Shown: one piece after another, positions 1 to 8,506 of the stretch
Position numbering within the stretch: position 1 is the first letter of the stretch
Layout: each line of letters begins with the position of its first letter
From: Actinomycetota bacterium
Lineage (GTDB): Bacteria > Actinomycetota > Actinomycetes > Mycobacteriales > Mycobacteriaceae
DNA length: 64,000 bases
Assembly: GCA_018268465.1 (NCBI GenBank)
Contig: JAFDWN010000030.1
Span: 62,001-126,000, forward strand
Direction of reading: 5' to 3'
The notes under the pieces: generated by a model
Told to the model about the DNA's origin: nothing
Databases searched by the model: none
Seen by the model: the letters and a program-made list of their open reading frames with translations, nothing else
Made by a program: the position numbers and the translations under genes

Positions 1-522
1 TGCCGGAAAGGCGAGCGCGACCGGGCAGGTGGGTGCGTCCGTGATCGGGCGATACGTGAGGTCCTTGCGGTGATACAGCCGCGCCAGCGACTGCGGCACG
101 ATGAGGGCGCCCATCCCTGCGGCGACGAGTTCTATTGCGTCCTCGGTGGTTTCGGGTCGGTGTTCGATCGGGGCGCCGGGACCATCCAGCCAGGCGACGA
201 CGTCGTCGAGTGGCAGCAGTACCGGCTCACCGTCGATGTCCGCGGAGGTGATCTCGTCGGCCGCCGTGAGAACGTGGTCGGTCGGTACCACGGCGACGGT
301 CGTCTCGTCGTAGAGGGGGATGACGGACAACCCGGACGTGTCGACCGTCGGCCGGAGCACCGCCACGTCGATGACACCGGCGCGCAGTTCGTCGGCCGCG
401 TCGGCCGCGGCGACGGCGCGCAACCGCAGCGGCACCCCGGGGTGGCGCTCCGCCCAGATCCGCGCCCACTTTGCGGGCGTCCCACCGGGGACGTAGCCGA
501 GGGTCAGGGAGGACTGGGTCAC
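1..522 (-). CDS. LysR-type substrate-binding domain protein without HTH (3' end cut by window)
   Basis: The GTG start at 522 leads directly into a periplasmic-binding-like effector fold (TLGYVPGGTPAKWARIWAERH..., then LRAGVIDVAVLRP). This is how the second half of a LysR regulator begins; there is no winged-helix DNA-binding domain in front. The 38 bp between it and the next gene leave no room for one. Stand-alone domains of this kind beside a DUF5997 gene are common in actinobacteria. It probably binds a small molecule, but the ligand and output are unknown. The C-terminus lies outside the window. Confidence 0.7.
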   Translation of the reverse strand, partial: MTQSSLTLGYVPGGTPAKWARIWAERHPGVPLRLRAVAAADAADELRAGVIDVAVLRPTVDTSGLSVIPLYDETTVAVVPTDHVLTAADEITSADIDGEPVLLPLDDVVAWLDGPGAPIEHRPETTEDAIELVAAGMGALIVPQSLARLYHRKDLTYRPITDAPTCPVALAFPA

Positions 523-559
523 CGCATCAGGCTACCGATGGGCCGCCTAGGCTGGGGTC

Positions 560-946
560 ATGAGCAGGCCGAACGCACAGTCCATGAAACCCGCCACGGC
601 GGCGAAGAAGCTGGACGTGTACCTGCCCGCGACACCTGCGGATTTCCAGGAGAACCCGATCAGCCGCACCGAACTCGCCGCCCTGCAGGCGGACCCGCCG
701 CAGTGGCTCAAGGATCTCCGCAAGAATGGGCCGCACCCGAAGAATCTGGTGGCGGCCAAACTGGGCATCTCGATCGCCGGCCTGGCACGCGGCGGCGTCG
801 GGGATGCGCTGACTACCGAGCAGATCGACGCGTTGCTCGAGGAGATGCCGCAGTGGCTGGTCGCAGAACGCGAGAACTACCAAGAAGTGCTGCGGGAGCA
901 GCGCCGCCTGAAGGCGTTGCGGTCGGAGCAGGCGCGCGAGCGTTGA
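560..946 (+). CDS. DUF5997 family protein
   Basis: A 128-residue soluble protein with no signal peptide or membrane segment, matching the actinobacterial DUF5997 family: an SMKPATAAKKLDVYLPATP opening, a conserved central FQENPISRTELAAL...PPQWLKDLRKNGPHPK block, and a charged helical tail (REQRRLKALRSEQARER). It is divergent from the LysR-like gene, with 37 bp between them, an arrangement usual for this family. The function is unknown. The small size and K/R-rich N-terminus would suit a nucleic-acid-binding or adaptor role, but this is only a guess. Confidence 0.75.
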   Translation: MSRPNAQSMKPATAAKKLDVYLPATPADFQENPISRTELAALQADPPQWLKDLRKNGPHPKNLVAAKLGISIAGLARGGVGDALTTEQIDALLEEMPQWLVAERENYQEVLREQRRLKALRSEQARER

Positions 947-959
947 GAGATCCACGCCC

Positions 960-1592
960 TCAGAGCGCGCTGATCCAGCGATGCTCCGGGTGCACGCGCG
1001 ACAGCCAGGCCCGCAACCGGGATCGTCGCGCCGTGTCCATCGCCGGGAGCGCACGCACGAAGTCGGCCTCATCCTTGTCGCGAACGTGCTTTGCCTTGAA
1101 CAGCAACGCGACCTCGGGGATGACGTAGGGGATACCGTCAGGGGTTCGCCGGATCAGTTCGGCGTACGGCAGGGTGATCGACGGGTCTCGTCGGCACACC
1201 CACTGCTCATCGGTATGCGGTTCCCGAAAGACGTCCAAGCGGTAGGTTCCGGTTGCCGGTTCGCGCAGCCAGGTCTGAAAGTGCGTTGCCAACTGCTCGG
1301 GGTACGGCCAGACCCGGCCATCCCCCACGACATCCCACTCATGGTCAGGCAGTGCCGCGACCACCTCGTCGAACTGCCCTGCCGGTATGGCGATTTCGAT
1401 GTCGTCGTGTGCGCGGGTGATCTCACCGACGAACAGGTCCAGTGCCCACCCCGCGGCCACACACCACGGGGCGCGAACGTCATTGAGCCGCTGCACGACC
1501 TCAGCCGGCGTCCATGCGTCCCAGCGTTGGTCGATCTCGTCGGGGGAAAGCAGCTCTCCCGTGCCATCACTCACGCCGCCGTCGGGTGACAC
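960..1592 (-). CDS. Aminoglycoside adenylyltransferase-like nucleotidyltransferase
   Basis: A 210-residue protein with the minimal nucleotidyltransferase signature of ANT(2'')-like enzymes: AAGWALDLFVGEITRAHDDIEIAI, where the D-x-D/E pair and a downstream acidic residue would hold Mg-ATP. The second half (LLFKAKHVRDKDEADF) also fits this family. It begins 4 bp after the nrdE stop, so it may be translated from the nrd message. GTG at 1592 was chosen as start; GTG at 1571 is an alternative and neither has a clear ribosome site. The substrate is unknown; the similarity does not show antibiotic resistance. No HEPN partner is adjacent. Confidence 0.65.
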   Translation of the reverse strand: MSPDGGVSDGTGELLSPDEIDQRWDAWTPAEVVQRLNDVRAPWCVAAGWALDLFVGEITRAHDDIEIAIPAGQFDEVVAALPDHEWDVVGDGRVWPYPEQLATHFQTWLREPATGTYRLDVFREPHTDEQWVCRRDPSITLPYAELIRRTPDGIPYVIPEVALLFKAKHVRDKDEADFVRALPAMDTARRSRLRAWLSRVHPEHRWISAL

Positions 1593-1596
1593 CGCA

Positions 1597-3768
1597 TCAC
1601 AGCATGCAGCTGACGCAGCCCTCCACCTCGGTGCCCTCCAGAGCCATCTGACGCAGCCGGATGTAGTACAGCGTCTTGATCCCCTTGCGCCACGCGTAGA
1701 TCTGCGCCTTGTTGACGTCGCGGGTGGTGGCGGTGTCCTTGAAGAACAGCGTCAGGCTCAGCCCCTGGTCGACGTGCTGGGTGGCGGCGGCGTAGGTGTC
1801 GATGATCTTCTCGTAGCCGATCTCGTACGCGTCCTGGTAGTACTCCAGGTTGTCGTTGGTGAGGTAGGGCGCCGGGTAGTAGACGCGGCCGATCTTGCCT
1901 TCCTTGCGGATCTCGATCTTGCTCGCCACCGGGTGGATCGAACTCGTCGAATGGTTGATGTAGGAGATCGATCCGGTGGGCGGCACCGCCTGCAGGTTCT
2001 GGTTGTAGATGCCGTGACGCTGCACCGATTCCTTCAGCCGCCGCCAGTCGTCCTGGTCGGGGACCCGGATGCCGGCATCGATGAAGAGCTGACGCACCCG
2101 CTCGGTGGCCGGCTCCCACGGCTGCTCGGTGTACTTGTCGAAGAACTCACCGGATGCGTACTTGGACTTCTCGAAGCCCTTGAAGTGGGTACCTCGTTCG
2201 ATCGCAATGCGATTCGATGCGCGCAGGGCGTGGTAGAGCACCGTGTAGAAGTAGATATTGGTGAAGTCGATCCCCTCGTCGGACCCGTAGTGGATCCGTT
2301 CGCGCGCCAGGTATCCGTGCAGGTTCATCTGCCCCAGGCCGATGGCGTGCGACTCGTTGTTGCCCTGCTCGATCGACGGCACCGACCAGATGTGGGTCTG
2401 GTCGGACACCGCGGTCAATCCCCGGATGGCCACCTCGATGGTCTGGGCGAAGTCGGGGGAATCCATCGTCTTGGCGATGTTGAGTGATCCCAGGTTGCAC
2501 GAGATGTCCTTGCCCACCTGGGCGTACGTCAGATCCTCGTTGAACACCGACGGGGTGGAGACCTGCAGGATCTCCGAGCACAGGTTGGAGTGGGTGATCT
2601 TGCCCTCGATGGGGTTGGCCCGGTTCACCGTGTCCTCGAACATGATGTACGGGTAGCCCGATTCGAACTGCAGCTCGGCCAGCGTCTGGAAGAACTCGCG
2701 GGCCTTGATCTTGGTCTTGCGGATCCGCCCGTCGTTGACCATCTCGTGGTACTTCTCGGTGACCGAGATGTCGGCGAACGGCAGCCCGTAGACCCGCTCG
2801 ACGTCGTACGGCGAGAACAGGTACATGTCCTCGTTACGTTTGGCCAGCTCGAAGGTGATGTCCGGGATCACCACACCCAGCGACAGCGTCTTGATCCGGA
2901 TCTTCTCGTCGGCGTTCTCACGCTTGGTGTCCAGGAATCGGTAGATGTCGGGGTGGTGGGCGTGCAGATACACCGCACCCGCACCCTGACGGGCACCGAG
3001 CTGGTTGGCGTAGGAGAACGAATCCTCCAGCAGCTTCATGATGGGGATGACGCCCGAGCTCTGGTTCTCGATGTTCTTGATCGGGGCGCCGTGCTCGCGA
3101 ATGTTGGAGAGCAGCAACGCAACTCCCCCGCCGCGCTTGGACAGCTGCAGCGCGGAGTTGATGGAGCGCCCGATGGACTCCATGTTGTCCTCGATGCGCA
3201 GGAGGAAACACGACACCGGCTCGCCGCGCTGCTTCTTACCCGAGTTGAGGAAGGTCGGGGTCGCCGGCTGGAACCGTCCGTCGATGATCTCGTCGACGAG
3301 CTTCTCCGCCAGCGTGGTGTCCCCGGCGGCCAGCGTCAGCGACACCATCACCACCCGGTCCTCGAACCGCTCGAGGTAGCGCTTGCCGTCGAAGGTCTTC
3401 AACGTGTACGAGGTGTAGTACTTGAACGCGCCGAGGAACGTCGGGAAGCGGAACTTCTTGGCGTATGCGCGATCCAGTAGCGTCTTGACGAAATTGCGCG
3501 AGTACTGGTCGAGCACCTCGCGCTCGTAGTAGTTCTTCTGGATCAGGTAGTCGAGCTTCTCGTCCTGGTTGTGGAAGAAGACGGTGTTCTGGTTGACGTG
3601 CTGCAGGAAGTACTCGCGCGCGGCGAGCACATCCTTGTCGAACTGGATCCTGCCGTCGGCGTCGTACAGGTTCAGCATCGCGTTGAGCGCGTGGTAATCG
3701 GTTTCGCCGGGCAGCGCGTGGAGCGCGCCGGCGGTTACAGGCTCTGCAGCTGTGACGCTTGGTGGCAC
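1597..3768 (-). CDS. nrdE: Class Ib ribonucleoside-diphosphate reductase, alpha subunit
   Basis: A 723-residue catalytic subunit that reduces ribonucleoside diphosphates to deoxy forms; it works with NrdF, NrdI and NrdH. It is near identical in long stretches to mycobacterial NrdE ([49 protein letters not shown]). The C-terminal EGCVSCML supplies the swinging-arm Cys-x-x-Cys that NrdH re-reduces. The GTG start at 3768 has GGAAGG upstream and matches known N-termini; a longer in-frame reading exists but lies inside nrdI. It overlaps the end of nrdI by 34 bp. No nrdF follows in this window; in M. tuberculosis nrdF2 is also separated from nrdE by other genes. Confidence 0.97.
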   Translation of the reverse strand: MPPSVTAAEPVTAGALHALPGETDYHALNAMLNLYDADGRIQFDKDVLAAREYFLQHVNQNTVFFHNQDEKLDYLIQKNYYEREVLDQYSRNFVKTLLDRAYAKKFRFPTFLGAFKYYTSYTLKTFDGKRYLERFEDRVVMVSLTLAAGDTTLAEKLVDEIIDGRFQPATPTFLNSGKKQRGEPVSCFLLRIEDNMESIGRSINSALQLSKRGGGVALLLSNIREHGAPIKNIENQSSGVIPIMKLLEDSFSYANQLGARQGAGAVYLHAHHPDIYRFLDTKRENADEKIRIKTLSLGVVIPDITFELAKRNEDMYLFSPYDVERVYGLPFADISVTEKYHEMVNDGRIRKTKIKAREFFQTLAELQFESGYPYIMFEDTVNRANPIEGKITHSNLCSEILQVSTPSVFNEDLTYAQVGKDISCNLGSLNIAKTMDSPDFAQTIEVAIRGLTAVSDQTHIWSVPSIEQGNNESHAIGLGQMNLHGYLARERIHYGSDEGIDFTNIYFYTVLYHALRASNRIAIERGTHFKGFEKSKYASGEFFDKYTEQPWEPATERVRQLFIDAGIRVPDQDDWRRLKESVQRHGIYNQNLQAVPPTGSISYINHSTSSIHPVASKIEIRKEGKIGRVYYPAPYLTNDNLEYYQDAYEIGYEKIIDTYAAATQHVDQGLSLTLFFKDTATTRDVNKAQIYAWRKGIKTLYYIRLRQMALEGTEVEGCVSCML

Positions 3769-4211
3769 GTCTGTTCCTTCCAGAATTCTGCGAGGCCGGC
3801 GCGGACCGCGGCGACGTCCTCGTCGGTTCCCATGAGCTCGAAGCGGTACAGGTACGGGACGCCGCACTTACGCGAGACCACATCGCCCGCGTAGCCGAAT
3901 TCGGCGCCGAAGTTCGTGTTACCCGCGGCGATCACGCCGCGGAGCAACGACCGGTTGTGGGGGTTGTTGAGGAATGCGATGACCTGTTTGGGCACGTAGC
4001 CGCCGCTGTTGACATCCGGGGTGGCCCGGCCGCCGCCGTAGGTGGGCAGGATCAGCACGTAGGGTTCGTCGACCTCGATGCGGGCGTGCAGCGGGATGCG
4101 CGTGGCGGGCAGGTCCAGCTTCTGCACGAAGCGGTGGGTGTTCTCCGACACGCTGGAGAAGTAGACGAGGTGGCCACGCGGCATCGGCGATGCCGACGGT
4201 GCGCCGTCCAT
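3735..4211 (-). CDS. nrdI: NrdI flavodoxin-like protein
   Basis: A 158-residue flavodoxin-fold protein that supplies the oxidant for assembling the Mn(III)2-tyrosyl cofactor of NrdF. The FMN-binding loops are visible: [19 protein letters not shown] near the N-terminus, LPTYGGG in the middle and [15 protein letters not shown] near residue 110. Length is usual. ATG at 4211 was chosen because the family starts just before the [10 protein letters not shown] strand. It lies 34 bp downstream of nrdH and overlaps nrdE, so translation is probably coupled. Confidence 0.95.
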   Translation of the reverse strand: MDGAPSASPMPRGHLVYFSSVSENTHRFVQKLDLPATRIPLHARIEVDEPYVLILPTYGGGRATPDVNSGGYVPKQVIAFLNNPHNRSLLRGVIAAGNTNFGAEFGYAGDVVSRKCGVPYLYRFELMGTDEDVAAVRAGLAEFWKEQTCHQASQLQSL

Positions 4212-4245
4212 GTCGCTCGACTCCTTGATCGCCGCGGTGTTCTCC

Positions 4246-4506
4246 TCAGGCAGTGGCGGCCACGGGCCCGGCCAGCGCCCTGATGCGATCGGGACGGAAC
4301 CCCGACCAGTGCTCGCCGCCGGCCACCACAACCGGTGCCTGCAGGTAGCCGAGCGCCATGACGTAGTCACGCGCCTCGCTGTCGAGGCTGATGTCGACCG
4401 TTTCGTACGCCACACCCTGCTTGTCCAGCGCCTTGTAGGTGGCGTTGCACTGTACGCATGCGGGCTTGGTGTACACGGTGATCAGAGGCTGCGCGGGCTG
4501 AGACAT
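4246..4506 (-). CDS. nrdH: NrdH glutaredoxin-like electron donor
   Basis: An 86-residue redoxin that reduces the NrdE C-terminal cysteines. It has the NrdH active site CVQC in the [14 protein letters not shown] context, and the C-terminal WSGFRPDRI block that marks NrdH from ordinary glutaredoxins and suits reduction by thioredoxin reductase. ATG at 4506 follows GAGGAGATG. First gene of nrdHIE. Confidence 0.95.
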   Translation of the reverse strand: MSQPAQPLITVYTKPACVQCNATYKALDKQGVAYETVDISLDSEARDYVMALGYLQAPVVVAGGEHWSGFRPDRIRALAGPVAATA

Positions 4507-4711
4507 CGGCGGTACATCTCCTCTGTGGTGGGTGGAACGACATACGATCCGGCAACTGGCCGGGTCATACACGTCGCTATGATTCAGCGGCCCGCGGACC
4601 CGGAAAATTCCTGGTGCCCTGAGCTGCGTCCACCATCGGCTCCGGTTCCGAAACCTCTGGATATCTGCGCTCCGGCGGACCTGTGAATCGTGGGGTCTGT
4701 CGGTGCGCCAA

Positions 4712-4727
4712 ACACTACACCTAGTGT
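4712..4727 (-). promoter_or_regulatory. NrdR-box-like palindrome
   Basis: ACACTACACCTAGTGT is a 16-bp palindrome with 6-bp perfect arms (ACACTA/TAGTGT). It closely fits the NrdR box pattern acaCwAtATaTwGtgt. NrdR represses ribonucleotide reductase operons in response to ATP/dATP, and mycobacterial nrdHIE is a known target. NrdR usually binds two boxes about 30 bp apart; a partner here is poor (AGATACAAGATGTTCT at 4743-4758). Confidence 0.65.
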
Positions 4728-4927
4728 CCGACAATCAGAAGAGATACAAGATGTTCTGAATGACATTTCTGAAATTCCCAGGTCGTAAGCAGGTCGGCGG
4801 TATCCGCACCGGCGTGTCGCCGAAGGCGACACACAGGCGCGGTGCAGTATCTGTCATTCCTAACACCGGGCACCGACATCGCCGGCCGGGCCTCCCGGCG
4901 GCATATCCGTCCAGCAAACAGACCAGA

Positions 4928-4954
4928 GGCGCCGCAGACCGTGTCTGCGGCGCC
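4928..4954 (-). terminator. Hairpin terminator of the FMN reductase gene
   Basis: GGCGCCGCAGAC, a 3-nt loop, then its exact complement GTCTGCGGCGCC: a perfect 12-bp stem 32 bp past the stop codon at 4987. Read on the minus strand it is followed by tggtctgttt, a weak T-rich tail. This fits a mycobacterial intrinsic terminator. Confidence 0.7.
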
Positions 4955-4986
4955 CCTGGGACGTTCTGGATCACCGATCCGGCAGG

Positions 4987-5529
4987 TCAGCCGACCTCGG
5001 CGACCAGCTTCCCGACGATGTCACGGACGGCGTCGGCGACCTCGCGCCGCTCACGCGGATGCTCCCCGTCGAAGACGGTGGTCGACAGCGACAGCGACAG
5101 GTCCTCGACCACCCGTGCGCCGGCGATGCCGATCGACTTGCGGGTGTCGTCGTGCGCCCACACACCGCCGTACTGCCCCAGCGCCGCGCCGATGACGGCG
5201 GCGGGCTTGTCCTTGAGCGCTCCGCTGCCGTACGGGCGCGACAACCAGTCGATCGCGTTCTTGAGCACAGCCGGAATGGTGCCGTTGTACTCGGGCGTCA
5301 CGACCAGCGCGGCGTCGGCGCCCTGCGCCGCCTGCCGCAGCGCGACCACGGATTCGGCGGCGGCGTAGTTGTCGATGTCCTCGTTGTAGAAGGGCACCTC
5401 ACCGAGCCGGTCGAACACCCGCAGATGCACCCCTGCCGGCGCCACCTCCACGGCCAGCTCCGCCAGCTGCCGATTCACCGACGCCGCGCGCAGGCTCCCC
5501 ACCAGCACCAGGACCTTGATGTCCGCCAT
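4987..5529 (-). CDS. NADPH-dependent FMN reductase family protein
   Basis: A 180-residue flavodoxin-like NAD(P)H:FMN/quinone oxidoreductase. It starts with the phosphate-binding strand-loop VLVLVGSLRAASVNRQLAE and has the family signature TPEYNGTIPAVLKNAIDWLSRP near residue 90. ATG at 5529 has GGGAGC upstream; an ATG 13 codons earlier would run through the candidate TetR operator. It corresponds in position to Rv3054c (from memory). It is divergent from a TetR gene, which probably represses it. Likely role: two-electron reduction of quinones or nitro compounds. Confidence 0.85.
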   Translation of the reverse strand: MADIKVLVLVGSLRAASVNRQLAELAVEVAPAGVHLRVFDRLGEVPFYNEDIDNYAAAESVVALRQAAQGADAALVVTPEYNGTIPAVLKNAIDWLSRPYGSGALKDKPAAVIGAALGQYGGVWAHDDTRKSIGIAGARVVEDLSLSLSTTVFDGEHPRERREVADAVRDIVGKLVAEVG

Positions 5530-5554
5530 ATCCACTGCTCCCTTTCGGTCTTCG

Positions 5555-5564
5555 AACGATCGTT
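5555..5564. promoter_or_regulatory. Candidate TetR operator
   Basis: AACGATCGTT is a perfect 10-bp palindrome in the 90-bp gap between the divergent FMN reductase and TetR genes. Many TetR-family operators contain such AACGAT/ATCGTT half-sites. No second copy was seen in the gap. Confidence 0.5.
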
Positions 5565-5619
5565 GCACACGCCAACCGGACCACGGTCCGAATTATTCCC
5601 CCTGAGCTAAAGTCGAAAC

Positions 5620-6228
5620 GTGAACGCCCCTGACCTGACAGCCGAACTGCAGGTGTCCGCCGACGTGCCGCACGAACGCGGGGATGCCGCCCGTAACCGT
5701 GTGTTGCTCCTCGACGCGGCGCGCCGGCTCATCGCCGAGCGGGGCGCCGACGCGGTCAGTATGGACGATGTCGCCGCGGAAGCCGGCGTCGGCAAGGGGA
5801 CACTGTTCCGGCGGTTCGGCAGCCGCGCGGGTCTGATGATGGTGCTGCTGGACGAGGACGAGAAGGTCGAGCAGCAGGCCTTCCTGTTCGGCCCTCCCCC
5901 GCTGGGCCCCGGCGCACCGCCGCTGGCACGGCTGCTGGCCTACGGCCGTGAACGTGTGAAGTTCGTCCAGCGTCATCAGGCACTGCTTTCGGAAAGCTAC
6001 CGCGATCCGCAGACGCGGTACAGCGCCGTGGCGACCTTGCACCGCTCCCACGTCCGGCTGTTGCTGCAGGCGGCGGGCACCACCGGCGATCTCGACGCGC
6101 AGACCGACGCCCTGCTCGCGCTGCTCGACCCCGACCACGTCGGCCACCAACTCGCCGAGATGGGCGTGACTGTCGAGGCCCTGGGTGATGCGTGGGAGAG
6201 CGTTGCCCGCAAGCTCTGCGGGACGTGA
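5620..6228 (+). CDS. TetR/AcrR family regulator
   Basis: A 202-residue one-domain repressor. Residues ~27-75 form the TetR helix-turn-helix (LLLDAARRLIAERGADAVSMDDVAAEAGVGKGTLFRRFGSRAGL); the remainder is a divergent helical ligand domain. It starts at GTG 5620, 90 bp from the divergent FMN reductase, and is followed 3 bp later by dinB2, so the two may share a message. It matches Rv3055 by position. The likely targets are its own promoter and the reductase. Confidence 0.88.
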   Translation: MNAPDLTAELQVSADVPHERGDAARNRVLLLDAARRLIAERGADAVSMDDVAAEAGVGKGTLFRRFGSRAGLMMVLLDEDEKVEQQAFLFGPPPLGPGAPPLARLLAYGRERVKFVQRHQALLSESYRDPQTRYSAVATLHRSHVRLLLQAAGTTGDLDAQTDALLALLDPDHVGHQLAEMGVTVEALGDAWESVARKLCGT

Positions 6229-6231
6229 CCG

Positions 6232-7299
6232 ATGAGCGCCGGCTGGGTGCTCCACGTCGACCTCGACCAATTCCTCGCCTCGGTCGAGCTGCGGCGGCAC
6301 CCCGAGCTGGCCGGCCTGCCGGTCATCGTCGGCGGTAGCGGTGACCCGAACGAACCGCGCAAGGTCGTCACCTGCGCGTCCTATCAGGCACGCGAGTACG
6401 GGGTGCACGCCGGCATGCCGTTGCGCACGGCCGCGCGCAAATGCCCCGACGCGACCTTCCTGCCGTCGGACCCCGAGGCGTACGACGCGGCATCCGATGA
6501 GGTGATGGGCCTGCTGCGCGACCTCGGCCACCCCGTCGAGGTGTGGGGCTGGGACGAGGCGTACGTCGGGATGGATCCGGACGCCACCGGCGACCCGCTC
6601 GAGCTCGCCGAACGCATCCGCACCCTCGTGGCGGCCCAGACGGGCCTGTCCTGTTCGGTGGGTATCAGCGACAACAAACAGCGCGCCAAGGTGGCCACCG
6701 GGCTGGCCAAACCGGCCGGGGTCTACTCGTTGACCGACGGCAACTGGATGGCGGTGATGGGCGACCGGGGTGTGGACGCGCTGTGGGGCGTCGGGCCCAA
6801 GACGGCCAAGAAACTGGCCGGACTGGGCATCACGACGGTCGCCGACCTCGCCGCCACCGACGCCACCCTGCTGACATCGACGTTCGGGCCGACGACGGGG
6901 TTGTGGATCCTGTTGCTCGCCAAGGGCGGTGGCGACACGGAGGTCAGCGCCCAGCCGTGGGTGCCGCGCTCGCGCAGCCACGTGGTGACGTTCCCGCGCG
7001 ATCTCACCGACCGCGCCGAGATCGACTCGGCGGTGGCCGATCTCGCACGACGCACGCTTACCGAGGTGATCGACCAGGGTCGCACGGTCACCCGCGTGGC
7101 GGTCACCGTGCGCACCAGCACTTTCTACACCCGCACCAAGATCCGCAAACTCGCCGAACCCGGCACCGACGCCGCTGTCATCATCTCCACCGCGCTGTCT
7201 GTTCTCGGCATGTTCGAACTCGACCGGCCGGTGCGGCTGCTCGGCGTGCGGCTGGAGCTGGCCATGCCGTCGGAGCCGGCTGTCACCGCAGACCGATAA
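6232..7299 (+). CDS. dinB2: Y-family DNA polymerase IV, DinB2 type
   Basis: A 355-residue translesion polymerase equivalent to Rv3056/M. smegmatis DinB2. The catalytic carboxylates are Asp10 (VDLDQF) and the Asp108-Glu109 pair in WGWDEAYVG; a helix-hairpin-helix (ALWGVGPKTAKKLAGLGITTVADLA) and a little-finger domain follow. The steric-gate position, normally Phe/Tyr, is Leu15 in DLDQFLAS. In M. smegmatis DinB2 the same Leu lets the enzyme insert ribonucleotides. There is no C-terminal beta-clamp motif of the QLSLF type; the chain ends soon after the little finger. Confidence 0.92.
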   Translation: MSAGWVLHVDLDQFLASVELRRHPELAGLPVIVGGSGDPNEPRKVVTCASYQAREYGVHAGMPLRTAARKCPDATFLPSDPEAYDAASDEVMGLLRDLGHPVEVWGWDEAYVGMDPDATGDPLELAERIRTLVAAQTGLSCSVGISDNKQRAKVATGLAKPAGVYSLTDGNWMAVMGDRGVDALWGVGPKTAKKLAGLGITTVADLAATDATLLTSTFGPTTGLWILLLAKGGGDTEVSAQPWVPRSRSHVVTFPRDLTDRAEIDSAVADLARRTLTEVIDQGRTVTRVAVTVRTSTFYTRTKIRKLAEPGTDAAVIISTALSVLGMFELDRPVRLLGVRLELAMPSEPAVTADR

Positions 7300-7308
7300 C
7301 GTGACCGC

Positions 7309-8499
7309 ATGCTGCAGACGGTGGCGGTTCGTGGATACCGTTCGCTACGCGAGGTGGTTCTGCCGCTGGGCCGGCTGACCGTCGTCACCGGCGCCAACGG
7401 CACCGGCAAGTCGTCGGTGTACCGCGCGTTGCGACTGCTGGCCGATTGCGGCCGCGGTGAGGTCATCGGTTCGCTGGCCCGCGAGGGCGGGCTGCAGTCG
7501 GTGTTGTGGGCGGGCCCCGAACAGCTCGGCGGTGCGCGCCGCACGGGACGGGTGGAGGGCACCACCCGGACACGCCCGGTGTCGCTCGAACTCGGCTTCG
7601 CCTCCGACGATTTCGGCTATCTCGTCGACCTCGGCCTGCCGCAGTACGCGGGCCCCGCATCGGCGTTTGCCAGGGATCCCGAAATCAAACGCGAGGCGGT
7701 GTTCGCCGGCCCCGCGCTGCGATCGAGTTCGACGCTGGTACGCCGGGCCGGTGGCCTGGCGGAGGCCGCGGCCGAATCCGGGCGCGGATTCGACGAACTG
7801 ACCCGCGCGCTGGCGCCCTACCGCAGCGTGCTGGCCGAGTTCGCACATCCCGCTGCGCATCCGGAGCTGGCGGCAGTGCGGGATCGGCTGCGCGGGTGGC
7901 GCTTCTACGACGGCTTCCGCGCCGACGCCGCCGCACCGTCGCGCCGACCCGGGGTCGGCACCCGCACCCCGGTGCTCGGCGACGACGGCAGCGATCTGGC
8001 GGCGGCGGTGCAGACCATCATCGAGGCGGGGTTCGACGATCTGTCCCGTGCGGTGGCCGACGCGTTCGATGGCGCGACGGTCTCGATTGCCGTGCACGAC
8101 GGTCTCTTCGACCTCCAGCTGCACCAGCCCGGAATGCTCCGTCCGCTGCGGGCGGCCGAATTATCGGATGGCACACTGCGTTTCCTGCTCTGGGCGGCCG
8201 CACTGCTCAGCCCCGCGCCGCCGTCGTTGATGGTGCTCAACGAGCCGGAGACATCCCTGCATCCGGATCTGGTGCGCCCGCTGGCGTCTCTGGTGCGCAT
8301 CGCCGCCGCCCAGACCCAGGTGGTGGTCGTGACCCACTCGCGCGCGATGCTGGATTTTCTCGGCGCCGTCCCGGTCGCCGACGCCGGGGATCACCCGGAT
8401 GCCGCGGTGCGTGTCGAGCTGTACAAGGACTGCGGCGAGACCAAGGTGGCGGGCCTCGGGATGTTCGACGCGCCACGCTGGGACTGGGGAAAACGCTAG
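7309..8499 (+). CDS. RecF/COG4637-like AAA ATPase
   Basis: A 396-residue SMC-like ATPase. Visible are Walker A GANGTGKS (28-35), an ABC-type signature LSDGT (285-289) and the Walker B/D-loop LMVLNEPETSLHP (307-319), where the usual Walker B Asp is Asn, as seen in several COG4637 proteins. VVVVTHS is the switch region. Between Walker A and the signature there is only a short insert, so there is no long coiled coil. It starts 9 bp after dinB2, so it may be co-transcribed, and ends 7 bp from the convergent MBL gene. The function is unknown; DNA repair or a nuclease/effector ATPase are possible. Confidence 0.8.
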   Translation: MLQTVAVRGYRSLREVVLPLGRLTVVTGANGTGKSSVYRALRLLADCGRGEVIGSLAREGGLQSVLWAGPEQLGGARRTGRVEGTTRTRPVSLELGFASDDFGYLVDLGLPQYAGPASAFARDPEIKREAVFAGPALRSSSTLVRRAGGLAEAAAESGRGFDELTRALAPYRSVLAEFAHPAAHPELAAVRDRLRGWRFYDGFRADAAAPSRRPGVGTRTPVLGDDGSDLAAAVQTIIEAGFDDLSRAVADAFDGATVSIAVHDGLFDLQLHQPGMLRPLRAAELSDGTLRFLLWAAALLSPAPPSLMVLNEPETSLHPDLVRPLASLVRIAAAQTQVVVVTHSRAMLDFLGAVPVADAGDHPDAAVRVELYKDCGETKVAGLGMFDAPRWDWGKR

Positions 8500-8506
8500 A
8501 CGAGGA

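Larger units (their letters stand above)
4507..4986. other. 480-bp intergenic region upstream of nrdH
   Basis: No convincing gene. It holds the nrdH promoter region, an NrdR-like palindrome at 4712-4727, and the terminator of the FMN reductase gene at 4928-4954. The palindrome is about 205 bp before nrdH, so there is either a long leader or an unseen second promoter element. A weak TTGCCG/TATG pair on the minus strand near 4541-4560 is not strong enough to call. Confidence 0.6.

Noticed and set aside
70-1128. A 352-codon open frame on the plus strand
   Set aside because: It is antisense to the LysR-like and nucleotidyltransferase genes and spans DUF5997 in another frame. Its Arg/Gly-rich composition is typical of GC-rich shadow frames.
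960-1592. MNT/HEPN toxin-antitoxin pair
   Set aside because: The nucleotidyltransferase is larger than MNT antitoxins and no HEPN gene adjoins; the neighbours are nrdE and DUF5997.
3769-3867. N-terminal extension of NrdE to ATG 3867
   Set aside because: The added residues are Arg/Pro-rich, lie inside nrdI and do not match the family; GTG 3768 has a ribosome site.
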